From Actinotalea soli (GTDB lineage Bacteria > Actinomycetota > Actinomycetes > Actinomycetales > Cellulomonadaceae), in NCBI RefSeq assembly GCF_017565425.1, contig NZ_JAGEMK010000003.1, positions 62,001 through 126,000 on the forward strand: 64,000 nucleotides of DNA, given 5' to 3'. A model generated the notes under the pieces. That model was not told the DNA's origin. It saw only the letters and a program-made list of their open reading frames with translations, and ran no database searches. The position numbers were made by a program, and so were the translations under genes. Shown in pieces: positions 8,810 to 17,819 of the stretch (position 1 is its first letter; each line of letters begins with the position of its first letter).

Positions 8810-9837
8810 GCGGTCGCCACCACGTGCTCGCGCATCGCGGGGATGATGCGCTCGCCGTACATCCGCAGGGTCTCCTCCTTGTTGTCGTGCTGGAGGTAGC
8901 CCGCGAACTGGGTCACGCCGAGCTCCCGCAGGGCCTCGAGCTTCTCGACGTGCTCGCGCGGGCTCCCGAGCAGGCAGAACCGCTCGACGATCTCGTCGGG
9001 GACGAACGTGGCGTGGCTGTTGCCGGCCCGGCCGTGCTCGTTGTAGTCGTAGCTCTGCCGGCCCTCGATGTAGTCGGTCAGGGCCTTCGGGACGCTCGAG
9101 CCCGACCCGTACTTGGTGACGATGTCCGCGACGTGGTTGCCGACCATCCCGCCGAACCATCGGCACTGCTCGCGCATGTGCGCCCGCTCGGCCGGGGAGT
9201 CCCCGTTGCCCACGTACATGGGGGCGGCCACGCAGAACCTGACCGAGTCCGGGTCCCGGCCGGCCCTCTCGGCCGAGTCCCGCACGGCCTTGATCATCCA
9301 GGCGGCGATGTCCGGGTCGGCCAGCTGGAGGATGAAGCCGTCGCCGACCTCCCCGGTGAGCTTGAGGGCCAGCGGCCCGTACGCGGCCACCCACACCTCG
9401 AGCTCGGAGCCCGCGCTCCACGGGAAGCGCAGCGTGCGGTCGTTGACCTCGACCGCACGGTCGTTGGCCAGCTCGCGGATCACGTGGATGGACTCGCGCA
9501 GGGTGGCCAGGTTCGAGGGCCGCCCGTTCAGGGTGCGCACCGCGGAGTCCCCCCGGCCGATGCCGCAGACCGTGCGGTTGCCGTACATCTCGTTCAGCGT
9601 CGCGAACAGCGAGGCCAGGACCGTCCAGTCCCGGGTCGCGGGGTTGGTGACCATCGGTCCCACCACGACCTTGCGGGTCGCCGCGAGGATCGCCGAGTAG
9701 ATGACGAAGGGCTCCTGCCAGAGCAGGTGCGAGTCGAAGGTCCAGACGTGGCTGAACCCCTGGGTCTCGGCCTGGCGGGCGAGCTCGACCGTGCGCGAGG
9801 CGGGGGGGTTCGTCTGCAGGACGACGCCGAAGTCCAT
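8806..9837 (-). CDS. LLM-class flavin/F420-dependent oxidoreductase of the pyrimidine operon
   Basis: A 343-residue luciferase-like oxidoreductase (MDFGVVLQTNPPASRTVELARQ start, TVCGIGRGDSAVRTLNG, LEVWVAAYGPLALKLTGEVGDGFIL). It resembles the TIGR03842-type LLM proteins, many of which are labelled F420-dependent, but cofactor use is not proven. It sits between the amidohydrolase gene (9849) and the importer, with a 4-bp overlap into the permease. The operon otherwise lacks the first step, reduction of uracil/thymine to dihydropyrimidine, so this enzyme is a candidate for that step or for an alternative oxidation. Start at 9837 follows a GAGGAG site. Confidence 0.82.
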   Translation of the reverse strand: MDFGVVLQTNPPASRTVELARQAETQGFSHVWTFDSHLLWQEPFVIYSAILAATRKVVVGPMVTNPATRDWTVLASLFATLNEMYGNRTVCGIGRGDSAVRTLNGRPSNLATLRESIHVIRELANDRAVEVNDRTLRFPWSAGSELEVWVAAYGPLALKLTGEVGDGFILQLADPDIAAWMIKAVRDSAERAGRDPDSVRFCVAAPMYVGNGDSPAERAHMREQCRWFGGMVGNHVADIVTKYGSGSSVPKALTDYIEGRQSYDYNEHGRAGNSHATFVPDEIVERFCLLGSPREHVEKLEALRELGVTQFAGYLQHDNKEETLRMYGERIIPAMREHVVATA

Positions 9838-9848
9838 GGTGGTGCTCC

Positions 9849-11267
9849 TCAGATCAGGTACTGGGACAGGCCGCGCTTGACGAACTGCCCGTGGCCGGGC
9901 CGCCCGTGGTACCCGGCCTCGTCGACGAGGACCGAGCCGCGCGAGAGGACGACGTCGACGTGGCCGTCGATCTCGAAGCCCTCCCAGGCCGAGTGGTCCA
10001 TGCTCATGTGGTGGGTCTTGCCGAGGCCGATGCTCGTGTGGCCCTGCGGGTCGTAGACGACGACGTCGGCGTCGGCCCCGGGGGCGATGACCCCCTTGCG
10101 GCCGTACATGCCGAACATCCGGGCCGGGGTGGTCGAGGTGATCTCGACCCACCGCTCGAGGGTGATCTCCCCCGTCACGACCCCCTGGTACATGAGGTCC
10201 ATGCGGTGCTCGACCGAGCCGATGCCGTTGGGGATCTTGGAGAAGTCGCCGACGCCGAGCTCCTTCTGGCCCTTCATGCAGAACGGGCAGTGGTCGGTCG
10301 AGACCATCTGCAGGTCGTTGGTGCGCAGGCCTTGCCACATGTGGTCCTGATGCCCCTCGGCCCGCGAGCGCAAGGGGGTCGAGCACACGTACTTGGCCCC
10401 CTCGAAGCCCGGCGCCCCCAGGTGCTCCTCGAGGGACAGGTAGAGGTACTGCGGGCAGGTCTCGCCGAAGACGTTCTGGCCGCGGTCCCGGGCGATCGCG
10501 AGCTGCTCGACGGCCTGCTTGGCGCTCACGTGCACCACGTAGAGCGGTGCGCCGGTGAGGTGGCCGAGCATGATCGCGCGATGCGTGGCCTCGGCCTCCA
10601 TCTGCCACGCGCGGGCGACCCCGTGGTAGTACGGGTCGGTCTTGCCCTGGGCCAGGAGCTGCTCGACGAGCACGTCGATCGCGGGACCGTTCTCGGCGTG
10701 CATCATCGTGAGCAGGCCGAGGTCGGCGGACTTCTGCATCGCCCGCAGGATCTGGGCGTCGTCGCTGTAGAAGACCCCCGGGTAGGCCATGAACAGCTTG
10801 AAGCTGGTGATCCCCTCGTCGACCAGGGAGTCCATGGCCGCGAGGGAGTCGGCGTCGACCCCGCCGATGATCTGGTGGAAGGAGTAGTCGACCGCGCACT
10901 GCCCGGCCGCCTTGGCGTGCCACGCGGCGAGCCCGTCCTGGACCCGCTCCCCGGCGCGCTGGACCGCGAAGTCCACGATCGTCGTCGTCCCGCCCCAGGC
11001 CGCGGCCCGGGTGCCGGTCTCGAAGGTGTCCGAGGCCGCGGTGCCACCGAAGGGCAGCTCCATGTGGGTGTGGGCGTCGATGCCGCCCGGGACGACGTAC
11101 TTGCCGGTCGCGTCGATGACGCGGTCGACGCCGACGGCGAGGTCGTGGCCCAGCAGGGTCGAGCCTGGGCTCAGGACGGCGGCGATGGTCTCGCCGTCGA
11201 CCAGGACGTCGGCCTGGGTGCGACCGGTCGCGCTCACGACCGTGCCGCCCGTGATGAGGGTGGTCAT
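9849..11267 (-). CDS. hydA: Dihydropyrimidinase/hydantoinase
   Basis: A 472-residue cyclic amidohydrolase that opens 5,6-dihydrouracil or -thymine (or hydantoins) to N-carbamoyl-beta-amino acids. The metal ligands His66 and His68 (GIDAHTHMELPF), the carboxylated lysine Lys157 (TSFKLFMAYPG), MMHAEN, YVVHVSAKQA and the catalytic Asp in VSTDHCPF are all present, and the length is typical. A GGAGGA site precedes the ATG. It is followed 11 bp downstream by the LLM oxidoreductase and preceded by the ureidopropionase-like gene. Hydantoinase versus true dihydropyrimidinase cannot be separated from sequence; the YdfG-like and aminotransferase genes favour pyrimidines. Confidence 0.9.
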   Translation of the reverse strand: MTTLITGGTVVSATGRTQADVLVDGETIAAVLSPGSTLLGHDLAVGVDRVIDATGKYVVPGGIDAHTHMELPFGGTAASDTFETGTRAAAWGGTTTIVDFAVQRAGERVQDGLAAWHAKAAGQCAVDYSFHQIIGGVDADSLAAMDSLVDEGITSFKLFMAYPGVFYSDDAQILRAMQKSADLGLLTMMHAENGPAIDVLVEQLLAQGKTDPYYHGVARAWQMEAEATHRAIMLGHLTGAPLYVVHVSAKQAVEQLAIARDRGQNVFGETCPQYLYLSLEEHLGAPGFEGAKYVCSTPLRSRAEGHQDHMWQGLRTNDLQMVSTDHCPFCMKGQKELGVGDFSKIPNGIGSVEHRMDLMYQGVVTGEITLERWVEITSTTPARMFGMYGRKGVIAPGADADVVVYDPQGHTSIGLGKTHHMSMDHSAWEGFEIDGHVDVVLSRGSVLVDEAGYHGRPGHGQFVKRGLSQYLI

Positions 11268-11329
11268 GGGGTGTCCTCCGGGGTCAGACGCTCAGGGGCC
11301 AGGGCTGGTCGACCCGGGCCGCTCGACGA

Positions 11330-12178
11330 TCAGGGCGCGACGATCTCGCCGTAGGCGTCGGGGCGGCGGTCGCGGAAGAACTGCCAGCGCTCGCGCACCT
11401 CACGGATCTGGCCCAGGTCCAGGTCCCGGATGATCACCCCGGCCTCGGTCGAGCTCGCGACCTCGCCCACGTAGCTGCCGTCGGGGCCGACGACGTACGA
11501 GGAGCCGTAGAAGGCCACAGCCTCGTCGCCGTACTCGTTGGTCTCGGCCCCGACGCGGTTGTTCGCCGCGACGAAGTACCCGTTGGCGATCGCCGCGGCG
11601 GGCTGCTCGATCTCCCAGAGCTTGTTCGAGATGCCGGGGGCCGTGGCGTTCGGGTTGAAGACGATCTGCGCGCCGGCGAGGCCGAACATGCGCCAGCCCT
11701 CGGGGAAGTGGCGGTCGTAGCAGATGTTCACGCCGATGCGGCCGACCGCGGTGTCGAAGACGGGGTACCCGAGGTTGCCGGGACGGAAGTAGAACTTCTC
11801 CCAGAACTTGGGCAGGTGCGGGATGTGGTGCTTGCGGTACTTGCCGAGGTAGGTGCCGTCGGCGTCGACCACGGCCGCGGTGTTGTAGAGCACCCCGGGC
11901 TGGTCCTCCTCGTAGACCGGCAGGACCATGACCAGGCCGAGCTCCTTGGCCAGGGCCGCGAAGCGCTCGACCGTCGGGCCGGGGACCGACTCGGCGTAGG
12001 CGTAGTACGCCGGGTCCTGCGTGATGCCGAAGTACGGCCCGTAGAACAGCTCCTGGAAGGCGATGACCTGGGCGCCCTCGGCCGCGGCCGTCCGGGCGTA
12101 CTCCTCGTGCCGGAGGATCATCGACTCCTTGTCCCCGGTCCACGGGGTCTGGGTCAGGGCTACGCGCACCACGCTCAT
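11330..12178 (-). CDS. Beta-ureidopropionase-like nitrilase-superfamily amidase
   Basis: A 282-residue carbon-nitrogen hydrolase with the catalytic triad Glu43 (FQELFYGPYFG), Lys116 (GKYRKHHIPH) and Cys153 (VNICYDRHFPEGWR). The surrounding sequence matches N-carbamoyl-beta-alanine and N-carbamoylputrescine amidases. It would hydrolyse N-carbamoyl-beta-alanine to beta-alanine, CO2 and ammonia, the step after hydA. It is the promoter-proximal gene of the leftward operon, with a GGAGGA ribosome site. The divergent MocR gene begins 246 bp away. Confidence 0.87.
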   Translation of the reverse strand: MSVVRVALTQTPWTGDKESMILRHEEYARTAAAEGAQVIAFQELFYGPYFGITQDPAYYAYAESVPGPTVERFAALAKELGLVMVLPVYEEDQPGVLYNTAAVVDADGTYLGKYRKHHIPHLPKFWEKFYFRPGNLGYPVFDTAVGRIGVNICYDRHFPEGWRMFGLAGAQIVFNPNATAPGISNKLWEIEQPAAAIANGYFVAANNRVGAETNEYGDEAVAFYGSSYVVGPDGSYVGEVASSTEAGVIIRDLDLGQIREVRERWQFFRDRRPDAYGEIVAP

Positions 12179-12423
12179 CGTTCCTCCGGTCGGTCACGGT
12201 TCGTCCGGGGCTCCAGGAGGGCGGTCCGCGCTCCCGGGCCCCCTCGCCAGGTTTGTTATCCTGGCCCTTGAACATTTCTCCGTGGTTTCGCGGAGGACCC
12301 CGACCGTTTCCCGGGCGTAAACCTTCGCGACCGCCCCAGCCGCCCGCACCGTGGGCTGCGTCCGACCGCGCGAACCTGGCCGGGGTGAGCATCCCCTGCC
12401 CACCCCAGGAGGGAGGAGCCGTC
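12179..12423. promoter_or_regulatory. Divergent promoter region between pyrimidine operon and MocR regulator
   Basis: This 245-bp divergent region contains an unusually AT-rich patch for this genome. Centred on it is an inverted repeat, CCAGG-tttgttat-CCTGG (12247-12264), a plausible operator for the regulator encoded at 12424. An AGGAGGGAGGAG ribosome site (12407-12418) precedes the regulator's GTG. Confidence 0.5.
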
Positions 12424-13800
12424 GTGGGAACGACCCTTGCGACCGTCGTCGCCGCGATCGAGGACCCGACCCCGCGCGAGATCGCCGCAGCCATCTCCCG
12501 GCTGGTGCACGACGGCACCCTCGCCGCGGGCACCCGGCTGCCCACCGTGCGCTCCCTGGCCGGGGCCCTCGGCGTGAGTCCCGCGACCGTGAGCAGCGCC
12601 TGGCAGGCCCTGGCCGAGGTGGGCGTGCTGGCCTCGCGCGGACGGGCCGGCAGCCACGTGCTCGAGCAGACCTCCTGGCTCCCGCCGCGGTACCGGGACC
12701 TGGGCGCAGGTCATGGCGGAGCCGGCCTGGACCTGTCCACCGGAACCCCCGACCCCGCCCTGCTGCCCGACCTCGGCGCCGTGCTGTCCCGGCTCGGCTC
12801 CCGCGCGCTCACGACGAGCTATCTCGACACCCCGGTGATCCCGCCCCTCGAGGAGCACCTGCGCCGCTCCTGGCCGTACCCGGTGCAGTCCGTCACGGTG
12901 GTCGACGGCGCCCTGGACGCCATGGGGCGCTGCCTGGACCTCGTGCTGCGCTTCGGAGACCGCGTGGTCGTGGAGGACCCGACCTTCCCTCCGCTGCTCG
13001 ACCTCCTCGACCAGCTCGGGGCCGAGCAGGTCCCCGTCCCCCTCGACGAGGAGGGGATCCGCCCCGGGGCGCTGCGCCGGGCCCTGGACCTGTCCCCCGC
13101 GGCGGTGGTCCTCCAGCCTCGGGCGCACAACCCCACCGGCATCTCGACGAGCCCGGCCCGGGCCCGCGAGCTCGCGCGCGAGATCGACCGTCATCCCGAG
13201 GGGCACCGCGTCGTGGTGATCGAGGACGACCACTCCGGGGAGATCGCCACGGCCCCTGACGTCTCCCTCGGCACCCACCTCGACCGCGTGCTGCACGTGC
13301 GGTCCTTCTCCAAGTCCCACGGCCCCGACCTGCGCATCGCGGCGCTCGGCGGCCCCACCGCCCTGGTCGACCGCGTCGTCGCGCGCCGGATGCTCGGCCC
13401 GGGGTGGACGAGTCGCATGCTGCAGCAGATGCTCCTGGAGCTGCTGACCGGCAGCGAGGGCCGCGACGCGGTCGCCGAGGCACGGCACGCCTACCACTCG
13501 CGCCAGCGCCGCACCCGGGCCGCCCTCGCCGAGCACGGCATCCCCCTCGGCGCCGGGGACGGCATCAACCTCTGGCTGCCGGTCGCCGACGAGCAGACCG
13601 CCCTGCTCCGGCTCGAGGCCGCCGGGATCAGGGTCGCCCCCGGTCACCCGTTCCGCGTCGGGCCGCTGGCCGAGGCCCCGGGCGCCCCCCTCGCAGGTCA
13701 CCGGCCCGAGGAGCCAGGACCGCACGTGCGGGTCACGGTGGGTCGGCTCCGGGAGGACGTCGAGCAGGTCGCCCGGGCGCTCGTCCTGGCGGCACGCTGA
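12424..13800 (+). CDS. MocR-family (GntR HTH + aminotransferase-like) regulator
   Basis: A 458-residue protein with an N-terminal winged helix (DGTLAAGTRLPTVRSLAGAL then VSPATVSSAWQALAEVG) and a class I aminotransferase-like domain. The PLP lysine is Lys297 (RSFSKSHGPDLRI) and the HNPTG-type segment (QPRAHNPTGIS) is present. The GTG start at 12424 is chosen for its strong AGGAGG site; an upstream GTG at 12385 has none. MocR proteins sense PLP adducts or amines and usually regulate the divergent neighbour, here the pyrimidine/beta-alanine operon. A beta-alanine or GABA-like signal is inferred, by analogy with GabR. Confidence 0.88.
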   Translation: MGTTLATVVAAIEDPTPREIAAAISRLVHDGTLAAGTRLPTVRSLAGALGVSPATVSSAWQALAEVGVLASRGRAGSHVLEQTSWLPPRYRDLGAGHGGAGLDLSTGTPDPALLPDLGAVLSRLGSRALTTSYLDTPVIPPLEEHLRRSWPYPVQSVTVVDGALDAMGRCLDLVLRFGDRVVVEDPTFPPLLDLLDQLGAEQVPVPLDEEGIRPGALRRALDLSPAAVVLQPRAHNPTGISTSPARARELAREIDRHPEGHRVVVIEDDHSGEIATAPDVSLGTHLDRVLHVRSFSKSHGPDLRIAALGGPTALVDRVVARRMLGPGWTSRMLQQMLLELLTGSEGRDAVAEARHAYHSRQRRTRAALAEHGIPLGAGDGINLWLPVADEQTALLRLEAAGIRVAPGHPFRVGPLAEAPGAPLAGHRPEEPGPHVRVTVGRLREDVEQVARALVLAAR

Positions 13801-13909
13801 GAGCGCATGATCACCCGCTCAGGCTGCTCATCTCCCCGCGGCCGCCGCCGATGAGCAGACGAGAGAAGAGCGTGCCGGACCGACGTCGCGCCTGTGCGAG
13901 GAGGGTGAG

Positions 13910-15574
13910 ATGTCCGCGGTGAACGAGGAGGACGTCGTCACGACCGACGTCCTGGCCCCCGACTGGGCAGACCTCGAGGAGGAGCTCGCCTTCCTGTGCG
14001 ACTCCGACGCGCACCGCTGCGCGGCCACCGCCACCGCGGCCCTCGCCCGGGCCCGGGCCCTGGGGGACGAGGACGCCGAGATGCGCGTCTCCTACTACCT
14101 GGCCGTCGCCCACCACCTGCTCAGCCAGGACGCCCCGGCCCTCGAGGCCGCGGCGCGCACGGTCGAGCTCGCCGAGGCCCACGAGGACCTCGTCTGGCAG
14201 TCCCGCGCGCTCTCCGTGCGCGGACTCGTCCACCACGAGCTCGGCGACCTCGAGGACGCCGTCGACCTGCTCACCCGGGCGGTCGAGCTCCGTCGGGAGT
14301 CCGGGGACGCCGCGGGCACCGCCGAGGTCCTCAACAGCCTCGGCACGGTGTACACCGCGACCACCCGCTTCGCCCCTGAGGCAGCCCAGGTGCTGACCCA
14401 GGCACGCCACCTGTGGCTCAGCTCCGGTGACGCCGACCGTGCGTCGATCGCCCAGACCAACCTGGCCCGCACCTCGGTCGCGATGAGCGCGCGGCTCGCC
14501 GCGACCAACCCTCGCGGCGCGAAGGCCGCGGCACGCAACGCCCTGCGGATCGCCCAGCAGGCCATCGAGGAGGCCGACGCCGCCGGCCTCAGCCGCACCG
14601 GGGTGGACGCACGGATCGCCGCAGCCGGGGCCCACCTGGTGGCCGGGGACCTCGACCGGGCCGAGAGCGTGATCGCCGCGACGGGCGAGATGCTCGACCG
14701 GTTCCCCAGCCCCCGCCAGCAGCTCATGCTGCACCGGGTCCGCAGCCAGTGGTTCGTCCGGGCCGGCCGATGGGACGAGGCGGTGCTCGAGGCCTGCGAC
14801 GGCCTGGACCTCGGCGAGGAGCTCGACCGTCCGGCCGAGCGGGTCGAGCTGCTCCGCACCCTCGTCGAGGCCCACGAGGGCCGCGGCGACCTCGAGGGGG
14901 CCCTGCGCATCCTGCACGAGCTCCACGACCACACCGTCTCCCAGCACGAGGCCGTCGCCGAACGTCGCGCGGTCCTGCTCAGCTCCCGCATGGAGGTCGA
15001 GCGCGCCGAGCGCATGGCCGAGACCGAGCGTCGACGCGCCGCCGCCCTCGAGGAGCACAACGCCCGGCTCGCCCACGAGGCGAACCACGACGCCCTGACC
15101 GGCCTGGCGAACCGGCGCGCCCTCGACCAGACCCTCGAGGCGTGGGTGGCGGAACGCACCCAGGCCTTCGCGGTCGCCCTGATCGACATCGACCACTTCA
15201 AGCTCGTCAACGACACGTGGTCCCACCAGGTCGGCGACGACGTGCTGGCCCGGACCGCCGGGGTGCTCCGGCAGGCGGTGCGCAGCCACGACCTGGCCGC
15301 CCGCTACGGGGGCGAGGAGTTCGCGATCCTCCTGGCGACCCCCGACGTGCGCGCGGCGGCCGACGCCTGCGAGCGGATCCGGGGGGCGGTCGAGGCGCTG
15401 ACCTGGGACAGCATGCCGGGGCATCGCCTCACGATCAGCGTCGGCCTGACGGTCTCGACCGAGCACTGCACCCCCGAGCACCTGCTCGCCCGCGCCGACG
15501 CGGCCCTCTACGAGGCGAAGACCACCGGGCGGAACAGGGTCCGGGTGACCTCGCCCGACCGCGTCGTCCTCTAG
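13910..15574 (+). CDS. Diguanylate cyclase with N-terminal TPR-like repeats
   Basis: A 554-residue soluble protein. Residues 1 to about 380 are Ala/Leu-rich paired helices of TPR type (AEVLNSLGTVYTA, LVHHELGDLEDAVDLLTRA). A short coiled-coil-like helix leads into the GGDEF domain (about 390-550). The active-site motif is GGEEF at 467-471, and an RxxD inhibitory site (RSHD, 458-461) lies five residues before it, so product inhibition is likely. No sensor transmembrane segment is present. The AGGAGG site supports the ATG. It makes cyclic di-GMP; what the TPR part senses is unknown. It is followed by the F420-0 importer after 122 bp. Confidence 0.9.
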   Translation: MSAVNEEDVVTTDVLAPDWADLEEELAFLCDSDAHRCAATATAALARARALGDEDAEMRVSYYLAVAHHLLSQDAPALEAAARTVELAEAHEDLVWQSRALSVRGLVHHELGDLEDAVDLLTRAVELRRESGDAAGTAEVLNSLGTVYTATTRFAPEAAQVLTQARHLWLSSGDADRASIAQTNLARTSVAMSARLAATNPRGAKAAARNALRIAQQAIEEADAAGLSRTGVDARIAAAGAHLVAGDLDRAESVIAATGEMLDRFPSPRQQLMLHRVRSQWFVRAGRWDEAVLEACDGLDLGEELDRPAERVELLRTLVEAHEGRGDLEGALRILHELHDHTVSQHEAVAERRAVLLSSRMEVERAERMAETERRRAAALEEHNARLAHEANHDALTGLANRRALDQTLEAWVAERTQAFAVALIDIDHFKLVNDTWSHQVGDDVLARTAGVLRQAVRSHDLAARYGGEEFAILLATPDVRAAADACERIRGAVEALTWDSMPGHRLTISVGLTVSTEHCTPEHLLARADAALYEAKTTGRNRVRVTSPDRVVL

Positions 15575-15696
15575 GCTGGACGGGTAGCGGACCCCGGGCC
15601 CCTCTTGGCCCCGGACGAGCGGCCTGGACCTGGGCCGTGGTCCCGGTCGGCCCCTTGACCCGACGCGCACCCCACCCTCCTCCCCCTGGAGCCCCC

Positions 15697-16740
15697 GTGC
15701 CCGTTCGCCTGCCCCTCCGCCTGACCGCGCCCCGTCCCGCCCGCCGCGCCGCCCTGGGCCTGGGCGCGCTGGTCGCGGGCAGCGCCCTGCTCGTCGCCTG
15801 CTCGAGCTCTGCCGAGGAGGGGACGCCCGACGCCCCGGCCCCGGCCGCCTCGCTCACCTCCTACCCCGTGACGGTCGACAGCTGCGGGACCGAGGTCACG
15901 CTCGAGGAGGCCCCCGAACGCGTCGTGGCGATCAAGTCCAGCGCGATCGAGATGGTGCTCGCCCTGGGCGCCGGAGACCGGCTGGTGGGCACGGGCTTCG
16001 CCGACGGCCCGGTCCCCGCGGACCTCGCCGAGGCCGCCGCCGACCTGCCGGTGCTCTCCGACGAGGTCCCCGCGGCCGAGGTGGTCCTCGAGACCGAGCC
16101 CGACCTCGTCTATGCCGGCTGGGAGTCGAACTTCTCGGCCGAGGGAGCCGGCGAGCGCGGGATGCTCGCCGAGCTCGGCGTCGCGACCTACGTCTCGCCC
16201 GCGGCCTGCAAGGACCCCGCCTACCAGCCGGACAGGTTGTCCTTCGAGGACGTCTTCGCCGAGATCACCGAGGTCGCGACCCTGCTGGGCGTGCCCGAGG
16301 CCGCCGAGGAGCTCGTGGCCGCGCAGCAGGCCGAGCTGGCCGCCGTCCCCGCCGACGACCGTGGCCTGACGGCGCTGTGGTACTCCTCGGGCACCGACGT
16401 GCCGTACGTGGGCGCGGGGATCGGCGCCCCCCAGATGATCCTCGACGCGGTCGGCCTGGAGAACGTCGCCGCCGAGGTCGAGGACACCTGGACCTCCTTC
16501 GGGTGGGAGGAGGTCGTCGCGGCCGACCCCGACGTGATCGTGCTGGTCGACGCCGCCTGGAACACGGCCGAGCAGAAGCGTGAGCTCCTCGCCGGCAACG
16601 CGGCGACGGCGAACCTCGAGGCGGTGCGCGAGGAGCGGTACCTCGAGATCCCCTTCCCCGCGACCGAGGCCGGGGTCCGCAACGTGGCCGCCACCGCGGA
16701 GCTCGCCGAGCAGCTGGCAGCCCTCGACCTGACCCCGTGA
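15697..16740 (+). CDS. Proposed F420-0 ABC importer, substrate-binding lipoprotein
   Basis: A 347-residue binding protein of the helical-backbone (BtuF/FecB) fold. A twin-arginine-poor signal segment ends LLVACSSS (lipobox Cys). The binding domain starts SYPVTVDSCGTEVTLEEAPERVVAIKSSAIEMVLALG. The family otherwise binds iron-siderophores or cobalamin. Assignment to the proposed F420-0 transporter family (TIGR03868 type) rests on resemblance plus the location near cofE and an F420-dependent enzyme. GTG start at 15697 with a GGAG site; GTGA overlap with the permease. No cobalamin-riboswitch consensus was recognised upstream. Confidence 0.75.
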   Translation: MPVRLPLRLTAPRPARRAALGLGALVAGSALLVACSSSAEEGTPDAPAPAASLTSYPVTVDSCGTEVTLEEAPERVVAIKSSAIEMVLALGAGDRLVGTGFADGPVPADLAEAAADLPVLSDEVPAAEVVLETEPDLVYAGWESNFSAEGAGERGMLAELGVATYVSPAACKDPAYQPDRLSFEDVFAEITEVATLLGVPEAAEELVAAQQAELAAVPADDRGLTALWYSSGTDVPYVGAGIGAPQMILDAVGLENVAAEVEDTWTSFGWEEVVAADPDVIVLVDAAWNTAEQKRELLAGNAATANLEAVREERYLEIPFPATEAGVRNVAATAELAEQLAALDLTP

Positions 16741-17819
16741 CCCCGTCCGAGGGCAGCGCCGGGGCGGCGACGGGCCGCGGGAGGCTCCCGGCGTGGGCGG
16801 CGACCGTCGCGGCGGCGCTGCTGCTCGTGCTGAGCGTGACGATGGCAGTCACCGTCGGCCCCGCCGAGATCGCCCCGACCGACGTCTGGCGCTCCCTCGT
16901 GGACCACGTGCGCGCGGCCCTGGGCGCCACGGTCGACCCGACCGCCACCCTCGGCCTGCTGCACGACGGCATCGTGTGGGACCTGCGCATGCCGCGGGTG
17001 CTGACCGCGGCGGCCGTGGGCGCCGGGCTCGGCGTCGCGGGGGCCGTGATGCAGAGCCTGACCCGCAACCCGTTGGCCGACCCGTACCTGCTCGGGCTCT
17101 CCTCGGGGGCCTCCCTCGGAGCTGTCGCCGTCCTCGTGCTCGGGGTGGGCGTGCTGCTCCCGGTGGCCGCCTTCGTCGGAGCGGTCGCCGCCCTCGCCGC
17201 GGCGCTCACCCTCGCCGGGTCCTTGGGCACCATCACCCCGGCCCGCACGGTGCTGGCAGGCCTCGCCGTGGCCCAGCTCTGCGCGGCCGGGACCTCGTTC
17301 GTCATCTTCTGGTCCGCCACCGGGGACTCCTACCGCGAGATCCTCGGGTGGCTGATGGGATCCCTCGGCGGGGCCACCTGGAGCTCGGTCGCGATCTCCC
17401 TGGGCGCCGTCGTCGTGCTGCTGCCCGTCCTGCTCGCGAGCGCGCGGACCCTGGACGCCTTCGCCTTCGGCGACACCGCGGCCGCAGCCCTGGGCATCGG
17501 CGTCGGGCGCACCCGCTGGGCGCTGCTCACGGTCGTGGCCCTGCTCACCGGCGCCCTGGTCGCGGTCAGCGGGGCGATCGGGTTCGTCGGGCTGATCCTG
17601 CCGCACGCGGTGCGGCTCGTGGTCGGCGCCGCCCACCACCGGGTGCTGCCGCTGACGGCCCTGGTCGGCGCCTCGTTCCTGGTGTGGGCGGACACGGCGG
17701 CGCGGACGGTCTTCGAGCCCCGTGAGCTGCCCGTCGGGATCGTGACGGCCTTCCTCGGCGCACCCGTCTTCGCGCTGCTGCTCTGGCAGCGACGCAGCGC
17801 GAGCGGGGACCTCGCATGA
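16737..17819 (+). CDS. Proposed F420-0 ABC importer, permease
   Basis: A 360-residue FecCD/BtuC-type permease with about nine to ten hydrophobic helices. Typical segments are MPRVLTAAAVGAGLGVAGAVMQ, RNPLADPYLLGLSSGA and AIGFVGLILPHAVRLVVG. GTG start overlapping the binding-protein stop by 4 bp, and ATGA overlap with the ATPase gene downstream. Its architecture alone would also fit a siderophore or B12 importer; the F420-0 assignment (TIGR03869 type) is contextual. Confidence 0.78.
   Translation: MTPSEGSAGAATGRGRLPAWAATVAAALLLVLSVTMAVTVGPAEIAPTDVWRSLVDHVRAALGATVDPTATLGLLHDGIVWDLRMPRVLTAAAVGAGLGVAGAVMQSLTRNPLADPYLLGLSSGASLGAVAVLVLGVGVLLPVAAFVGAVAALAAALTLAGSLGTITPARTVLAGLAVAQLCAAGTSFVIFWSATGDSYREILGWLMGSLGGATWSSVAISLGAVVVLLPVLLASARTLDAFAFGDTAAAALGIGVGRTRWALLTVVALLTGALVAVSGAIGFVGLILPHAVRLVVGAAHHRVLPLTALVGASFLVWADTAARTVFEPRELPVGIVTAFLGAPVFALLLWQRRSASGDLA

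Noticed and set aside
13811-15670. A 619-codon minus-strand frame opposite the diguanylate cyclase
   Set aside because: No domain is visible and the composition is that of a complementary frame; the plus-strand GGDEF gene explains the sequence.
15575-15696. Cobalamin riboswitch before the BtuF/FecB-type binding protein
   Set aside because: The B12-box consensus is not present in this 122-bp gap, which weakly disfavours a B12 importer.
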